DNA from: Paenibacillus uliginis N3/975
GTDB lineage: Bacteria; Bacillota; Bacilli; Paenibacillales; Paenibacillaceae
Direction: 5' to 3'
Length of the DNA: 64,000 nt
Assembly: GCF_900177425.1 (NCBI RefSeq)
Contig: NZ_LT840184.1
Span: 1,143,487-1,207,486, forward strand
The translations under genes were made by a program, and so were the position numbers. Under the pieces are notes generated by a model. The model was not told the DNA's origin. It made no database searches and worked only from the letters and a program-made list of their open reading frames with translations. Below are positions 8,966 to 17,154 of this stretch, in pieces (within the stretch, counting starts at the first letter, position 1; the number at the start of each line of letters is the position of its first letter).

Positions 8966-9130
8966 GGTGTTGAACTGAATACTGATTGTAAGCAGAAGCA
9001 CGCCGCTTCTCACCTGTCCGACTGGGGTCGGCTGGTTTGATCACGAAATCTACGAATGAATAAATTTCATTTTTTGAGATGTGTATCAAATAGGGATGCC
9101 GGTGGTTGAATCGGTATCCCTTTATTTTTT
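8966..9130 (+). promoter_or_regulatory. L20-type ribosomal protein leader with attenuator
   Basis: The leader of infC-rpmI-rplT has stem AGAAGC/GCTTCT followed by CACCTGTCC and ends in a terminator GGGATGCCG (9093-9101) / CGGTATCCC (9112-9120) with a T-run to 9130. In Bacillus L20 binds this leader and causes premature termination. Position and terminator are seen directly; assignment to the L20 leader class is by analogy. Confidence 0.65.
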
Positions 9131-9174
9131 GTTTTATGACAGGTATGAATTATTATAATCGGAGGTGGAGGACT

Positions 9175-9684
9175 ATCAGTAAGGAACATATGATCAATGA
9201 CGAAATTCGGGCGAAGGAAGTACGTTTGGTCGGTGCAGAAGGCGAACAAATCGGTATTAAGTCAACTCGCGAAGCACTGCAAATGGCGATTGATCTCAAT
9301 CTTGATCTGGTGAACGTGGCCCCGCAGGCGAAGCCGCCTGTATGTCGCATCATGGACTACGGTAAATTCCGTTATGAACAGCAGAAGAAAGAGAAGGAAG
9401 CCCGCAAGAACCAGAAGATCGTTGATATCAAGGAAGTATGGTTCCGAGCTAACATTGAGGAGCACGATTACCAAACGAAGCTTCGCAATGTCGTGAAGTT
9501 TCTTAAAGAAGGCGACAAGGTGAAATGCTCCGTGCGTTTCCGCGGTCGTGAAATCACACACGCCAGTATTGGTCAGAAGATTTTGGAGCGTGTAAAAGAA
9601 GAAGTTGTTGAACTGTGCATCGTGGAGCGCCAGCCTAAGCTGGAAGGCCGCAGCATGATTATGATCTTGGCTCCTAAAGCCTAA
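9175..9684 (+). CDS. infC: translation initiation factor IF-3, ATC start codon
   Basis: 169 residues. Binds the 30S subunit and discriminates start codons. N-domain INDEIRAKEVRLVGAEGEQ, linker rich in Lys (RYEQQKKEKEARKNQK), C-domain beginning VKEVWFRANIEEHD. No ATG or GTG gives the conserved N-terminus: the frame reads ATC AGT AAG GAA CAT (I/M-SKEH) at 9175, four bases after GGAGGTGGAGG. IF-3 genes typically use AUU/AUC/AUA so that the factor represses its own translation. The frame is open upstream to an ATG at 9133, but that would overrun the attenuator and ribosome site. Confidence 0.93.
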   Translation: MSKEHMINDEIRAKEVRLVGAEGEQIGIKSTREALQMAIDLNLDLVNVAPQAKPPVCRIMDYGKFRYEQQKKEKEARKNQKIVDIKEVWFRANIEEHDYQTKLRNVVKFLKEGDKVKCSVRFRGREITHASIGQKILERVKEEVVELCIVERQPKLEGRSMIMILAPKA

Positions 9685-9711
9685 GAGATATTATGAGGAG
9701 GAAGTTGTACT

Positions 9712-9912
9712 ATGCCTAAAATGAAAACACACAGCAGCCTGAAAGGCCGCTTTAAAATTACTGGTACTGGTAAAGTAAAACGTTACAAAGCTTACAAAAA
9801 CCACTTGCTTTCCCACAAATCCAAGCGTGCGAAGCGTGTCCTCGGGACTAGCCCGGTTATGGCACCTGGAGATGTTAAACGTTTGAAGCAAGGCTTGGCT
9901 AACTTGAAATAG
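9712..9912 (+). CDS. rpmI: 50S ribosomal protein L35
   Basis: 66 residues, MPKMKTHSSLKGRFKITGTG with the basic HLLSHKSKRAKR segment and terminal LKQGL motif of L35. ATG 9712 follows GAGGAGG. Second gene of the infC operon; 30 bases to rplT. Confidence 0.97.
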   Translation: MPKMKTHSSLKGRFKITGTGKVKRYKAYKNHLLSHKSKRAKRVLGTSPVMAPGDVKRLKQGLANLK

Positions 9913-9942
9913 TAAACAACAATTATTGGGAGGTCTTTTAAT

Positions 9943-10302
9943 ATGGCACGAGTTAAGGGCGGATTTGTTGTTCGTCGTAGACATAAAAAAGTATTGAAAC
10001 TTGCTAAAGGTTATTTCGGTTCCAAACACCGTATTTTCAAAACAGCTAACGAACAGGTTATGAAATCCATGGTATACGCATACCGTGATCGTCGTCAAAC
10101 GAAACGTAACTTCCGCAAACTGTGGATCGTACGTATCAATGCTGCTGCACGCCTGAATGGCTTGTCCTACAGCAAAATGATGCACGGCCTGAAACTGGCT
10201 GGTGTGGACATCAACCGCAAAATGCTGGCTGATCTGGCTGTAAACGACCTGACTGCGTTCAATTCTTTGGCAACTGTAGCAAAAGATAAAGTGAACGCTT
10301 AA
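9943..10302 (+). CDS. rplT: 50S ribosomal protein L20
   Basis: 119 residues with the L20 signature: MARVKGGFVVRRRHKKVLKLA, KGYFGSKHRIFKTANEQVM, YRDRRQTKRNFRKLWI, YSKMMHGLK. It assembles early on 23S rRNA and is the predicted repressor of its own operon through the leader at 8966-9130. Last gene of the operon. Confidence 0.97.
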   Translation: MARVKGGFVVRRRHKKVLKLAKGYFGSKHRIFKTANEQVMKSMVYAYRDRRQTKRNFRKLWIVRINAAARLNGLSYSKMMHGLKLAGVDINRKMLADLAVNDLTAFNSLATVAKDKVNA

Positions 10303-10312
10303 GATATAAGCA

Positions 10313-10412
10313 AGAAGAAACGCCTTCGGCGTCCTTAATTAAAGGGCGGCGGCGTTTCTTCGAGAAATATAAGCCAAGTAAAAGTGAAGTATAAAACTTA
10401 TACTTTCTTATA
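10313..10412 (-). repeat. dispersed intergenic repeat, family 1, copy R2
   Basis: Reverse-strand copy of R1: TATAAGAAAGTATAAG, then GGCTTATATTTCTCGA, then the GAAACGCC...GGCGTTTC hairpin. The hairpin, placed 14 bases after rplT, may help terminate the ribosomal operon. Confidence 0.8.
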
Positions 10413-10420
10413 TTTTAAAG

Positions 10421-10454
10421 AAGAACCGTCGATAACTCGGCGGTTCTTTTTTTT
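10421..10454 (+). terminator. terminator downstream of rplT
   Basis: AAGAACCG (10421-10428) / CGGTTCTT (10441-10448) followed by a T-run to 10454. Confidence 0.88.
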
Positions 10455-10549
10455 GCCATCATACCTATATTGCTTACACAGGGCAATAAAACAAGCATCA
10501 AGACCTTGCCGGGAATAAACTGAACTGTATATACCGAAGGAGGGATCTT

Positions 10550-10858
10550 ATGCATAAGTCTGTTAGCAAGGCAGTTGTTAAGCAATATGTGGGCAAGCAC
10601 ATCGTAGCGTATAAGAAGGACGGGGGTGTTGTAACGGGCAAACTGGTCCGGATCTCTGGAAATCGTCTTATTCTAGAACAAACTGGAAAAAAAGTGAAAA
10701 CAAAAGCCTTTATACCACTCGTACTGTTTGATCTTCTGGCAATCGGAACTTCTCCATTCGGTTTCGGCGGCTTCGGCGGCTTCGGTCCAGGTTTTGGCGG
10801 TTTCGGTCCAGGCTTCGGTCCAGGATTTGGTCCAGGATTTGGAAGACCTTTCTGGTAA
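10550..10858 (+). CDS. small protein with Sm-like N-terminus and Gly-Phe-Pro repeat tail
   Basis: 102 residues. The first ~55 residues (VGKHIVAYKKDGGVVTGKLV...) resemble the Sm-like beta-barrel start of short Bacillales proteins. A short hydrophobic stretch FIPLVLFDLLAIG follows, then residues ~69-101 are a low-complexity run of GFG, FGG and GFGP units ending RPFW. Ribosome site AAGGAGG lies before ATG 10550. Repeat tails of this kind occur in spore or surface-associated small proteins; function is unknown. Confidence 0.75.
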   Translation: MHKSVSKAVVKQYVGKHIVAYKKDGGVVTGKLVRISGNRLILEQTGKKVKTKAFIPLVLFDLLAIGTSPFGFGGFGGFGPGFGGFGPGFGPGFGPGFGRPFW

Positions 10859-10865
10859 AATAAAA

Positions 10866-11309
10866 TCACCAAATCTTCTCCATTTCATAGCATTGGCTAG
10901 GTGTAATAATGCGGACGATGCTATAGCCAAGCTTTTGGTAAAAAGAGAGCCCTTTCTGGTTTCCTAAGTCCACCATAACTTTGGCCCGTTTGCATCCGCG
11001 TGATAATGCGAAACCTTCAGCATGCTTCATCAAGGAGATTCCGAGGCGCTTCCGCTGTGCAGCGGGTGCAACGGCTAGCATGTCAATATACAATAACTCA
11101 CCATGAAGCATGAAATGGATAAAAGCGATTACGTTCCCTTCCTGATTGGGGGAAGCAACCAGTGTAACTCCCCGGCGGAGTCTTGTCGGTATATCTTTAC
11201 GAATGGTGTCCAATTCCTTGGAACTCAGGTTGGATAAAGGGACCAGTTGTGATTCAATTAATTGTAAAATGGCCGCATCATCCTGTCCGGGTTTGCGGTA
11301 GCGAATCAT
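10866..11309 (-). CDS. GNAT family N-acetyltransferase
   Basis: 147 residues. The acetyl-CoA loop is LAVAPAAQRKRLGISLMKHA (motif A), with GLSFYQKLGY as motif B. The N-terminus MIRYRKPGQDDAAILQLIES is typical of GNAT. It is single-gene and convergent with the Gly-Phe repeat gene, with only seven bases between the stops. Substrate unknown. Confidence 0.85.
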   Translation of the reverse strand: MIRYRKPGQDDAAILQLIESQLVPLSNLSSKELDTIRKDIPTRLRRGVTLVASPNQEGNVIAFIHFMLHGELLYIDMLAVAPAAQRKRLGISLMKHAEGFALSRGCKRAKVMVDLGNQKGLSFYQKLGYSIVRIITPSQCYEMEKIW

Positions 11310-11452
11310 AAATCCTGCCTCCCCTCGCTGCCGTTAAACAGATCTCGAATTATCATATGTAGCAAGGGCTAAGAGGGTGTTAACGGGAATGATTGGGAGA
11401 GGGATGGGCAGGCAAAGAATGAAAAGCTGACGTATGAAGTAAAATAAATGTG

Positions 11453-11482
11453 TTGACTTCTCGAATCAATGAATCATATAAT
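11453..11482 (+). promoter_or_regulatory. sigma-A promoter of the ilv-leu leader
   Basis: TTGACT (11453-11458), 18-base spacer, TATAAT (11477-11482). Confidence 0.8.
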
Positions 11483-11489
11483 GTTTCTA

Positions 11490-11858
11490 AACATTTTAAC
11501 GAATAATTCAATCGGCAATGATGAGGACGAAGTTTAAAGGGCTCTTTTGCTCAGAGAGTGGACGGAACAGCTGCAACCTCCACCAAAATCCCTTTTATAC
11601 GAGCTCACCTCGGAGCTGTTTCCCTGAAAAACGCTAGTCTGATACTTCAGCACATTAATAGGACAGTGTCTATTAGGGGAAATCGTCTGGTTCTCGTTAC
11701 GAACCGCAGATATTGAAGCTGTGGCTTATAGATGGCGGCTTCATACCTGCTGAGGCTTTGCATTGCGAAATGTGAAGCAAACATGGGTGGTACCACGGAA
11801 GCTAAACCTTTCGTCCCTCACACGGAGAAATCCGGTGTGGAGGACGGAAGGTTTTTTT
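11490..11858 (+). promoter_or_regulatory. T-box riboswitch, leucine (CUC) specifier
   Basis: The canonical T-box core TGGGTGGTACCACGG is at 11784-11798. A terminator follows: arms from AAACCTTTCGTCC (11804) to GGACGGAAGGTTT, T-run to 11858. In Stem I the specifier position reads GAG-CTC-ACCTCGGAGCTG, so codon CTC at 11604-11606, i.e. leucine. Uncharged tRNA-Leu should stabilise the antiterminator and turn on ilvB and following genes, as in the Bacillus ilv-leu operon. Confidence 0.92.
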
Positions 11859-11906
11859 GTTGTAAATGCCATAGGAGAGATCCAATATTTGAGAGGAGGA
11901 TGACTG

Positions 11907-13649
11907 ATGAGCGCGCAAACTCCAGAAGTGCGGTCTACAGAACAATTACGAGAGAAATGGATGAAGCCCGAAGTGATTACCGGATCGGAAATCTTGCTTC
12001 GGAGCCTTCTTTTGGAAGGTGTCGAGTGCGTCTTCGGATATCCGGGAGGAGCCGTACTGTATATTTACGACGCCATGTATGGATTTGAGGATTTCAAGCA
12101 TGTCCTGACCCGTCATGAGCAAGGCGCCATTCATGCGGCTGACGGATATGCCCGGGCAAGCGGCAAAGTCGGTGTTTGTATTGCAACGTCAGGCCCTGGA
12201 GCAACAAACCTCGTGACTGGTATTGCTACAGCTTTTATGGATTCGGTCCCAATGGTAGTCATTACCGGTAACGTAGCAACAACCCTGATCGGAACGGACG
12301 CCTTCCAGGAAGCCGACATTACTGGCATTACGATGCCGATAACGAAGCACAGTTACCTGGTCCGGGATGTGGAGGATCTGCCGCGGGTCATCCATGAAGC
12401 CTTTCATATCGCATCCACAGGACGTAAGGGACCTGTACTGATTGACATTCCGAAGGACGTATCGGCGGCCAAGACACTGTTCAAACCAGGTGAAAGCCTT
12501 AACCTGAGAGGATATAATCCTCGAACGGTTCCTAACCGTTTGCAGCTTGATAAACTGTGCCGGGCCATTGAGGATGCGGAATGCCCAATGATCATTGCCG
12601 GCGGCGGCGTTATCTACTCGGGAGCACACGAAGCGCTGCATGAATTCGTGAAGCGAACACAAATTCCGATCACAACCACGCTTCTTGGACTCGGTGCTTT
12701 CCCAAGCGGACACGAGCTGTGGACGGGAATGCCGGGGATGCACGGGACGTATACTTCCAATCATGCCATTCAGAAATGTGACCTGCTGATCAACATCGGC
12801 GCCAGATTTGATGACCGGGTGACGGGTAAACTTGACGGCTTTGCGCCGAATGCGAAAATCGTCCATATCGATATCGACCCTGCTGAAATCGGCAAGAACG
12901 TTCCAACCGACATTCCAATTGTCGGGGATTGTAAGACAGTGCTTGAAATGATCAACCCGGATGTACCGGCTGCAATGAAAGCCGACGCTTGGAGAGATCA
13001 GATCCGTAAGTGGAAAGCGGAATATCCGTATAAATATACGGATTCGGATGAAGTTCTGAAGCCGCAGTGGGTTATCGAAATGCTGAACGATACGACGGAC
13101 GGCGAAGCGATTGTAACAACGGACGTAGGTCAGCATCAAATGTGGTCTGCTCAGTATTACAAGTTCAATCAGCCGCGCTCATGGATTACTTCGGGCGGCC
13201 TTGGAACGATGGGCTTCGGCTTCCCTTCAGCGATTGGTGCCCAGATGGCGCATCCCGACCGGTTGGTCATTTCGATTAACGGGGATGGCGGCATGCAGAT
13301 GTGTTCGCAGGAACTTGCGATCTGTGCCATCAACAACATTCCTGTAAAGATAGTCGTGATCAACAATCAAGTACTTGGAATGGTTCGTCAGTGGCAGGAA
13401 CTGATCTACGACAATCGTTACAGTCACATCGACCTGTCAGGAAGTCCTGACTTCGTGAAACTTGCTGAAGCTTACGGGGTGAAGGGCTTGAGAGCTACAA
13501 CCAAGGAAGAAGCACGCGCCGCTTGGGCAGAGGCATTGGAAACTCCGGGACCTGTACTCATCGATTTCGTGGTAGAGAAAGGCGAAAACGTATATCCGAT
13601 GGTAACCCAGGGCTCAACAATTGATCAAATGCTGATGGGGGATGCGTAA
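11907..13649 (+). CDS. ilvB: acetolactate synthase, large catalytic subunit
   Basis: 580 residues. ThDP-dependent enzyme making acetolactate or acetohydroxybutyrate, first common step of valine/leucine/isoleucine synthesis. PYR domain VFGYPGGAVLYIYDAM with catalytic Glu71 in RHEQGA; FAD-binding middle domain; ThDP/Mg motif GDGGMQMCSQELA...NN near the C-terminus. ATG 11907 has GAGGAGGATGA in front. First gene after the leucine T-box; pairs with the regulatory subunit directly downstream. Confidence 0.97.
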   Translation: MSAQTPEVRSTEQLREKWMKPEVITGSEILLRSLLLEGVECVFGYPGGAVLYIYDAMYGFEDFKHVLTRHEQGAIHAADGYARASGKVGVCIATSGPGATNLVTGIATAFMDSVPMVVITGNVATTLIGTDAFQEADITGITMPITKHSYLVRDVEDLPRVIHEAFHIASTGRKGPVLIDIPKDVSAAKTLFKPGESLNLRGYNPRTVPNRLQLDKLCRAIEDAECPMIIAGGGVIYSGAHEALHEFVKRTQIPITTTLLGLGAFPSGHELWTGMPGMHGTYTSNHAIQKCDLLINIGARFDDRVTGKLDGFAPNAKIVHIDIDPAEIGKNVPTDIPIVGDCKTVLEMINPDVPAAMKADAWRDQIRKWKAEYPYKYTDSDEVLKPQWVIEMLNDTTDGEAIVTTDVGQHQMWSAQYYKFNQPRSWITSGGLGTMGFGFPSAIGAQMAHPDRLVISINGDGGMQMCSQELAICAINNIPVKIVVINNQVLGMVRQWQELIYDNRYSHIDLSGSPDFVKLAEAYGVKGLRATTKEEARAAWAEALETPGPVLIDFVVEKGENVYPMVTQGSTIDQMLMGDA

Positions 13650-13650
13650 G

Positions 13651-14139
13651 ATGATGAGTTTAAAACATACCATAGCTGTACTCGTAAACGATCAGCCTGG
13701 CGTCCTCCAGCGGGTTGCCGGATTGTTCGGCCGGAGAGGTTTCAACATTGAGAGCATTACAGTAGGTCAGTCGGAAGAAGCCGGTTTGTCCCGTATGGTC
13801 ATCGTTACAACAGGTGATGACACGACACTGGAACAAATTGAGAAGCAGCTGTACAAACTGATTGATGTTATCAAAGTTATCGATCTAAGTTCCAAGCCAA
13901 TGGTAGCCAGAGAGTTGGCGTTGATTAAAGTTAAGGCCGAGCCTGCATCACGGCCGGAAATACTTGGCGTTGTCGATACATTCCGAGCATCGGTTGTTGA
14001 CATTGGCGCTGTAAACATGATGGTACAGGTTGTTGGTGATACAGAAAAAATCGATGCAATGATCGAACTGCTTAAGCCATACGGAATCCGGGAACTTACC
14101 CGGACCGGCGCTACCGCGATGATCCGCGGCAACGCGTAA
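13651..14139 (+). CDS. ilvN: acetolactate synthase, small regulatory subunit
   Basis: About 162 residues: an N-terminal ACT domain (HTIAVLVNDQPGVLQRVAGL) and a C-terminal ALS_ss_C domain. Binds valine and sets activity of IlvB. The frame opens at ATG 13642, overlapping the ilvB end, but ATG 13651 (next codon also ATG) is preferred because GGGGG lies 9 bases before it. Also called ilvH in Bacillus. Confidence 0.95.
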   Translation: MMSLKHTIAVLVNDQPGVLQRVAGLFGRRGFNIESITVGQSEEAGLSRMVIVTTGDDTTLEQIEKQLYKLIDVIKVIDLSSKPMVARELALIKVKAEPASRPEILGVVDTFRASVVDIGAVNMMVQVVGDTEKIDAMIELLKPYGIRELTRTGATAMIRGNA

Positions 14140-14175
14140 TACTTCAACATTTTTATAACGATTGTAATGAGGCAC

Positions 14176-14247
14176 ACACCCGGAACGTGATGAGCGGGTG
14201 TTTCAGGAGACCGGAGGGAGTTTCGGGTCTATTGAAATACCCGCTCA
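14176..14247 (+). promoter_or_regulatory. strong RNA stem(s) in the ilvN-ilvC gap
   Basis: TGAGCGGGTGTTTC (14191-14204) can pair with GAAATACCCGCTCA (14234-14247): 14 pairs with one G-U, plus an inner AGACC/GGTCT stem. The same left arm can instead pair upstream through ACACCCG (14176-14182) / CGGGTGT (14195-14201). It ends 40 bases before ilvC. In B. subtilis the ilv-leu mRNA is processed upstream of ilvC to a stable ilvC transcript; this stem is a good candidate 5' stabiliser. Confidence 0.65.
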
Positions 14248-14286
14248 TTCATGAAGGGTCTTTAAAATCAAAGGAGGACTTATAAA

Positions 14287-15279
14287 ATGCCAGTAACTAC
14301 TTACTATGAACAAGATGCAGAACTCAACGTACTTAAGGACAAAACGATTGCTGTAATCGGCTACGGAAGCCAAGGTCATGCTCAAGCACAAAATTTGCGT
14401 GACAGCGGAATTAACGTTGTTATCGGCCTTCGCGAAGGTAAATCCTTCGATAAAGCCAAAAATGACGGTTTTGAAGTGCTTCCGGTAGGTGAAGCTGTAA
14501 GTCGCGCAGATGTAGTTCAAATCCTAATGCCTGACGAAACACAAGCTTCTGTATACAAGAACGATATTGAACCAAACCTGAAAAAAGGCGCGGCTCTTAT
14601 GTTCTCCCACGGCTTCAATGTACATTTCGGACAAATCGTAGCTCCAAAGGAAAACGATGTCCTGTTGGTAGCTCCTAAATCCCCGGGCCACATGGTGCGC
14701 CGTACTTATGTTGAAGGATTTGGTGTACCTGGTCTGATCGCTGTTGAGAAAGACGCAACAGGACAAGCAAAAGAAATCGGTCTTGCTTATGCTAAAGGTA
14801 TCGGCTGTACTCGTGCAGGCGTTATCGAAACTTCGTTCCGTGAGGAAACCGAAACCGACCTGTTTGGTGAGCAAGCTGTACTGTGCGGCGGCGTTTCCGA
14901 GCTGATCAAAGCCGGTTTTGAAACACTGACCGAAGCTGGATATGCTCCTGAAATGGCATACTTCGAGTGTCTGCATGAACTGAAGCTGATCGTTGACATG
15001 ATCTATGAAGGCGGCCTGGCTTCCATGCGCGATTCCATCAGCAACACGGCTGAGTATGGTGACTATGTAACCGGACCTCGCATTGTGACGGAAGAAACGA
15101 AAAAAGCGATGAAAGAAGTATTGTCCGACATTCAACAGGGTAAATTCGCCCGCGACTTTATTTTGGAGAACCAGTCTGGCCGTGCATTCCTAACTGCAAC
15201 ACGCCGCAACGAATCAGAGCATCCGGTGGAAGTTGTCGGTGCCCAGCTGCGTGAAATGATGCATTGGATCAAGAAGTAA
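14287..15279 (+). CDS. ilvC: ketol-acid reductoisomerase (class I, NADP)
   Basis: 330 residues. Converts acetolactate to dihydroxyisovalerate. Rossmann motif AVIGYGSQGHAQAQNLRDSG; the metal-binding knotted domain has DLFGEQAVLCGG and FECLHELKLIVDMIYEGG. The beta2-alphaB loop GLREGKSFDKAK sets cofactor preference. ATG 14287 has AAAGGAGG in front. RNA stems stand immediately on both sides of the gene. Confidence 0.97.
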   Translation: MPVTTYYEQDAELNVLKDKTIAVIGYGSQGHAQAQNLRDSGINVVIGLREGKSFDKAKNDGFEVLPVGEAVSRADVVQILMPDETQASVYKNDIEPNLKKGAALMFSHGFNVHFGQIVAPKENDVLLVAPKSPGHMVRRTYVEGFGVPGLIAVEKDATGQAKEIGLAYAKGIGCTRAGVIETSFREETETDLFGEQAVLCGGVSELIKAGFETLTEAGYAPEMAYFECLHELKLIVDMIYEGGLASMRDSISNTAEYGDYVTGPRIVTEETKKAMKEVLSDIQQGKFARDFILENQSGRAFLTATRRNESEHPVEVVGAQLREMMHWIKK

Positions 15280-15304
15280 GACTTATAATGTACTAAATAA
15301 CAAA

Positions 15305-15343
15305 CTCCGGCGGTATGGGATGTTCATGTTCCTGCCGCCGGAG
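15305..15343 (+). terminator. GC-rich stem after ilvC without T-run
   Basis: CTCCGGCGG (15305-15313) / CCGCCGGAG (15335-15343) followed by GTTTATG. The missing U-tract suggests an mRNA 3' stabiliser or partial terminator rather than a full stop before leuA. Confidence 0.6.
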
Positions 15344-15378
15344 GTTTATGTAGAGCAAAACTTCAAGGAGGTGTCAGC

Positions 15379-16917
15379 ATGCGTAAGATTTATGTTTTTG
15401 ACACAACGCTACGGGATGGAGAGCAATCACCTGGCGTAAACTTAAACACCCGTGAAAAAGTAGAGATCGCCCATCAGCTTGAAAAGTTGGGAATCGACCG
15501 CATGGAGGCCGGCTTCCCTGCGGCTTCGCCCGGAGATCTGGCCGCTGTTAACGCTGTAGCGCGTGCTGTGAAAAATGTGACAGTGATCGGTCTGTCCCGT
15601 TCACGGGAGCAGGATATCGACGCCGTCCGCGAAGCACTTCAGGGAGCACAGGATCCTTGTATTCACGTGTTCCTTGCAACATCGTCGATTCATCGCAAGT
15701 TCAAGCTGCGGATGGAGAAGGAGCAAGTACTGGAAACAGCACAGGCTGCTATCCGTTACGCAAAAAAATATTTCTCCAAGATTGAGTTTTCGCTTGAAGA
15801 TGCCGGACGCACAGAGCGTGACTTTTTGGCCGAGATGGTTGGTATGGCTGTCCGCGAAGGTGCTAATGTGGTCAACATCCCGGACACGGTCGGTTATTTG
15901 AACCCATCGGAATATGGTGCTATTTTTAGATTTCTGAAGGAAAATGTTCCGGATATTGAGAAGGTGCAGCTGAGCGCTCACTGTCATAATGACCTTGGTA
16001 TGGCGACAGCTAATACGCTCTCGGCTATTATGAATGGAGCGGATCAGATTGAAGGCACGGTGAACGGAATCGGGGAGCGTGCCGGTAACACGGCCATTGA
16101 AGAAATCGCCATGGCTCTCGAGACGCGTCAGGAGTTTTTCCAGGCCAAAACCGGACTGCATCTGACGGAGATTGCACGTACGAGCCGCCTTGTCAGCAAG
16201 CTAACAGGCATGGTAGTCCCTGGGAATAAAGCAATTGTCGGTGCGAATGCGTTCGCCCATGAATCCGGTATTCACCAGGACGGTATGCTGAAAGAGAAAA
16301 CAACCTATGAGATTATGACGCCGGAATCTATAGGTCTTAAAGAAAGCAAGCTGGTGCTCGGAAAGCATTCCGGACGCCATGCATTCCGCGAGAAGCTGCT
16401 GGATCTCGGCTATGAGTTGAATGAAGAACAAGTTAATGAGGCTTTTTCCAAGTTCAAAGTGCTGGCTGATAAGAAAAAAGAAGTATCCGATGACGATCTG
16501 CTCGCATTGCTCGAAGAGAGGTTGACGGATACACCGGAAGTATTCAAGCTGGAAACGATGTTTGTTGCTTACGGAAATGCCTCAACACCTACAGCTCGAG
16601 TTACGATTGAGACGGAGAATGGAACGATTGAGGAAGAGGCTGAAGGCAACGGATCAGTCGACGCCATCTATAATGCCATCGATAAAGTGACGGCTGAAGA
16701 GGTTACGCTATCGGATTATTCGATCAAGTCGGTATCCCACGGTAAGGATGCGCTCGGTGAGGTACACGTGGTTCTGTCTCAAAATGATGTCGCAGCCCAA
16801 GGCCGCGGACTCAGCACGGACATTCTGGAAGCGAGTGCCCGCGCTTATGTGGATGCGGTTAACCAGCTGATTGAGAAACGTAAAACGTTCGGACGTCGTG
16901 ACCGCGTCACGTTGTAA
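15379..16917 (+). CDS. leuA: 2-isopropylmalate synthase
   Basis: 512 residues. Condenses acetyl-CoA with 2-ketoisovalerate, the committed step to leucine. DRE-TIM barrel: DTTLRDGEQSPGV (metal Asp and Arg), LSAHCHNDLGMATAN (His pair), GIGERAGN; a C-terminal LeuA regulatory domain follows from about residue 390. Ribosome site AAGGAGGTG precedes ATG 15379. It is closed by a terminator at 16955. Confidence 0.97.
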   Translation: MRKIYVFDTTLRDGEQSPGVNLNTREKVEIAHQLEKLGIDRMEAGFPAASPGDLAAVNAVARAVKNVTVIGLSRSREQDIDAVREALQGAQDPCIHVFLATSSIHRKFKLRMEKEQVLETAQAAIRYAKKYFSKIEFSLEDAGRTERDFLAEMVGMAVREGANVVNIPDTVGYLNPSEYGAIFRFLKENVPDIEKVQLSAHCHNDLGMATANTLSAIMNGADQIEGTVNGIGERAGNTAIEEIAMALETRQEFFQAKTGLHLTEIARTSRLVSKLTGMVVPGNKAIVGANAFAHESGIHQDGMLKEKTTYEIMTPESIGLKESKLVLGKHSGRHAFREKLLDLGYELNEEQVNEAFSKFKVLADKKKEVSDDDLLALLEERLTDTPEVFKLETMFVAYGNASTPTARVTIETENGTIEEEAEGNGSVDAIYNAIDKVTAEEVTLSDYSIKSVSHGKDALGEVHVVLSQNDVAAQGRGLSTDILEASARAYVDAVNQLIEKRKTFGRRDRVTL

Positions 16918-16954
16918 CGTTAAGAACCGCTTCATCTGTCCAATGGTGAACATA

Positions 16955-16994
16955 AAAAACAGGCTCCCGATTTCAAGCCGGGGAGCCTGTTTTT
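16955..16994 (+). terminator. terminator after leuA
   Basis: AAAAACAGGCTCCC (16955-16968) / GGGAGCCTGTTTTT (16981-16994): a strong stem with T-tail, usable from both sides. Confidence 0.9.
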
Positions 16995-17154
16995 GCTTTG
17001 ACGGCTCTTTATAATTCAAGCGCAGTGAATGGCTTATAGGAAAAACTTATAAAGTTCATAGATTCTATATCTTGGTCAAACGAGCGAGATATATGTTACA
17101 ACAGTAACTAGGATAAACCGGACGTATGTACATATCGATAAGGAGTGACTTACC

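Noticed and set aside
12189..13139. Long open frame (316 codons) on the minus strand inside ilvB
   Set aside because: Fully antisense to a well-conserved gene with all ALS motifs; its translation shows no family features and no ribosome site.
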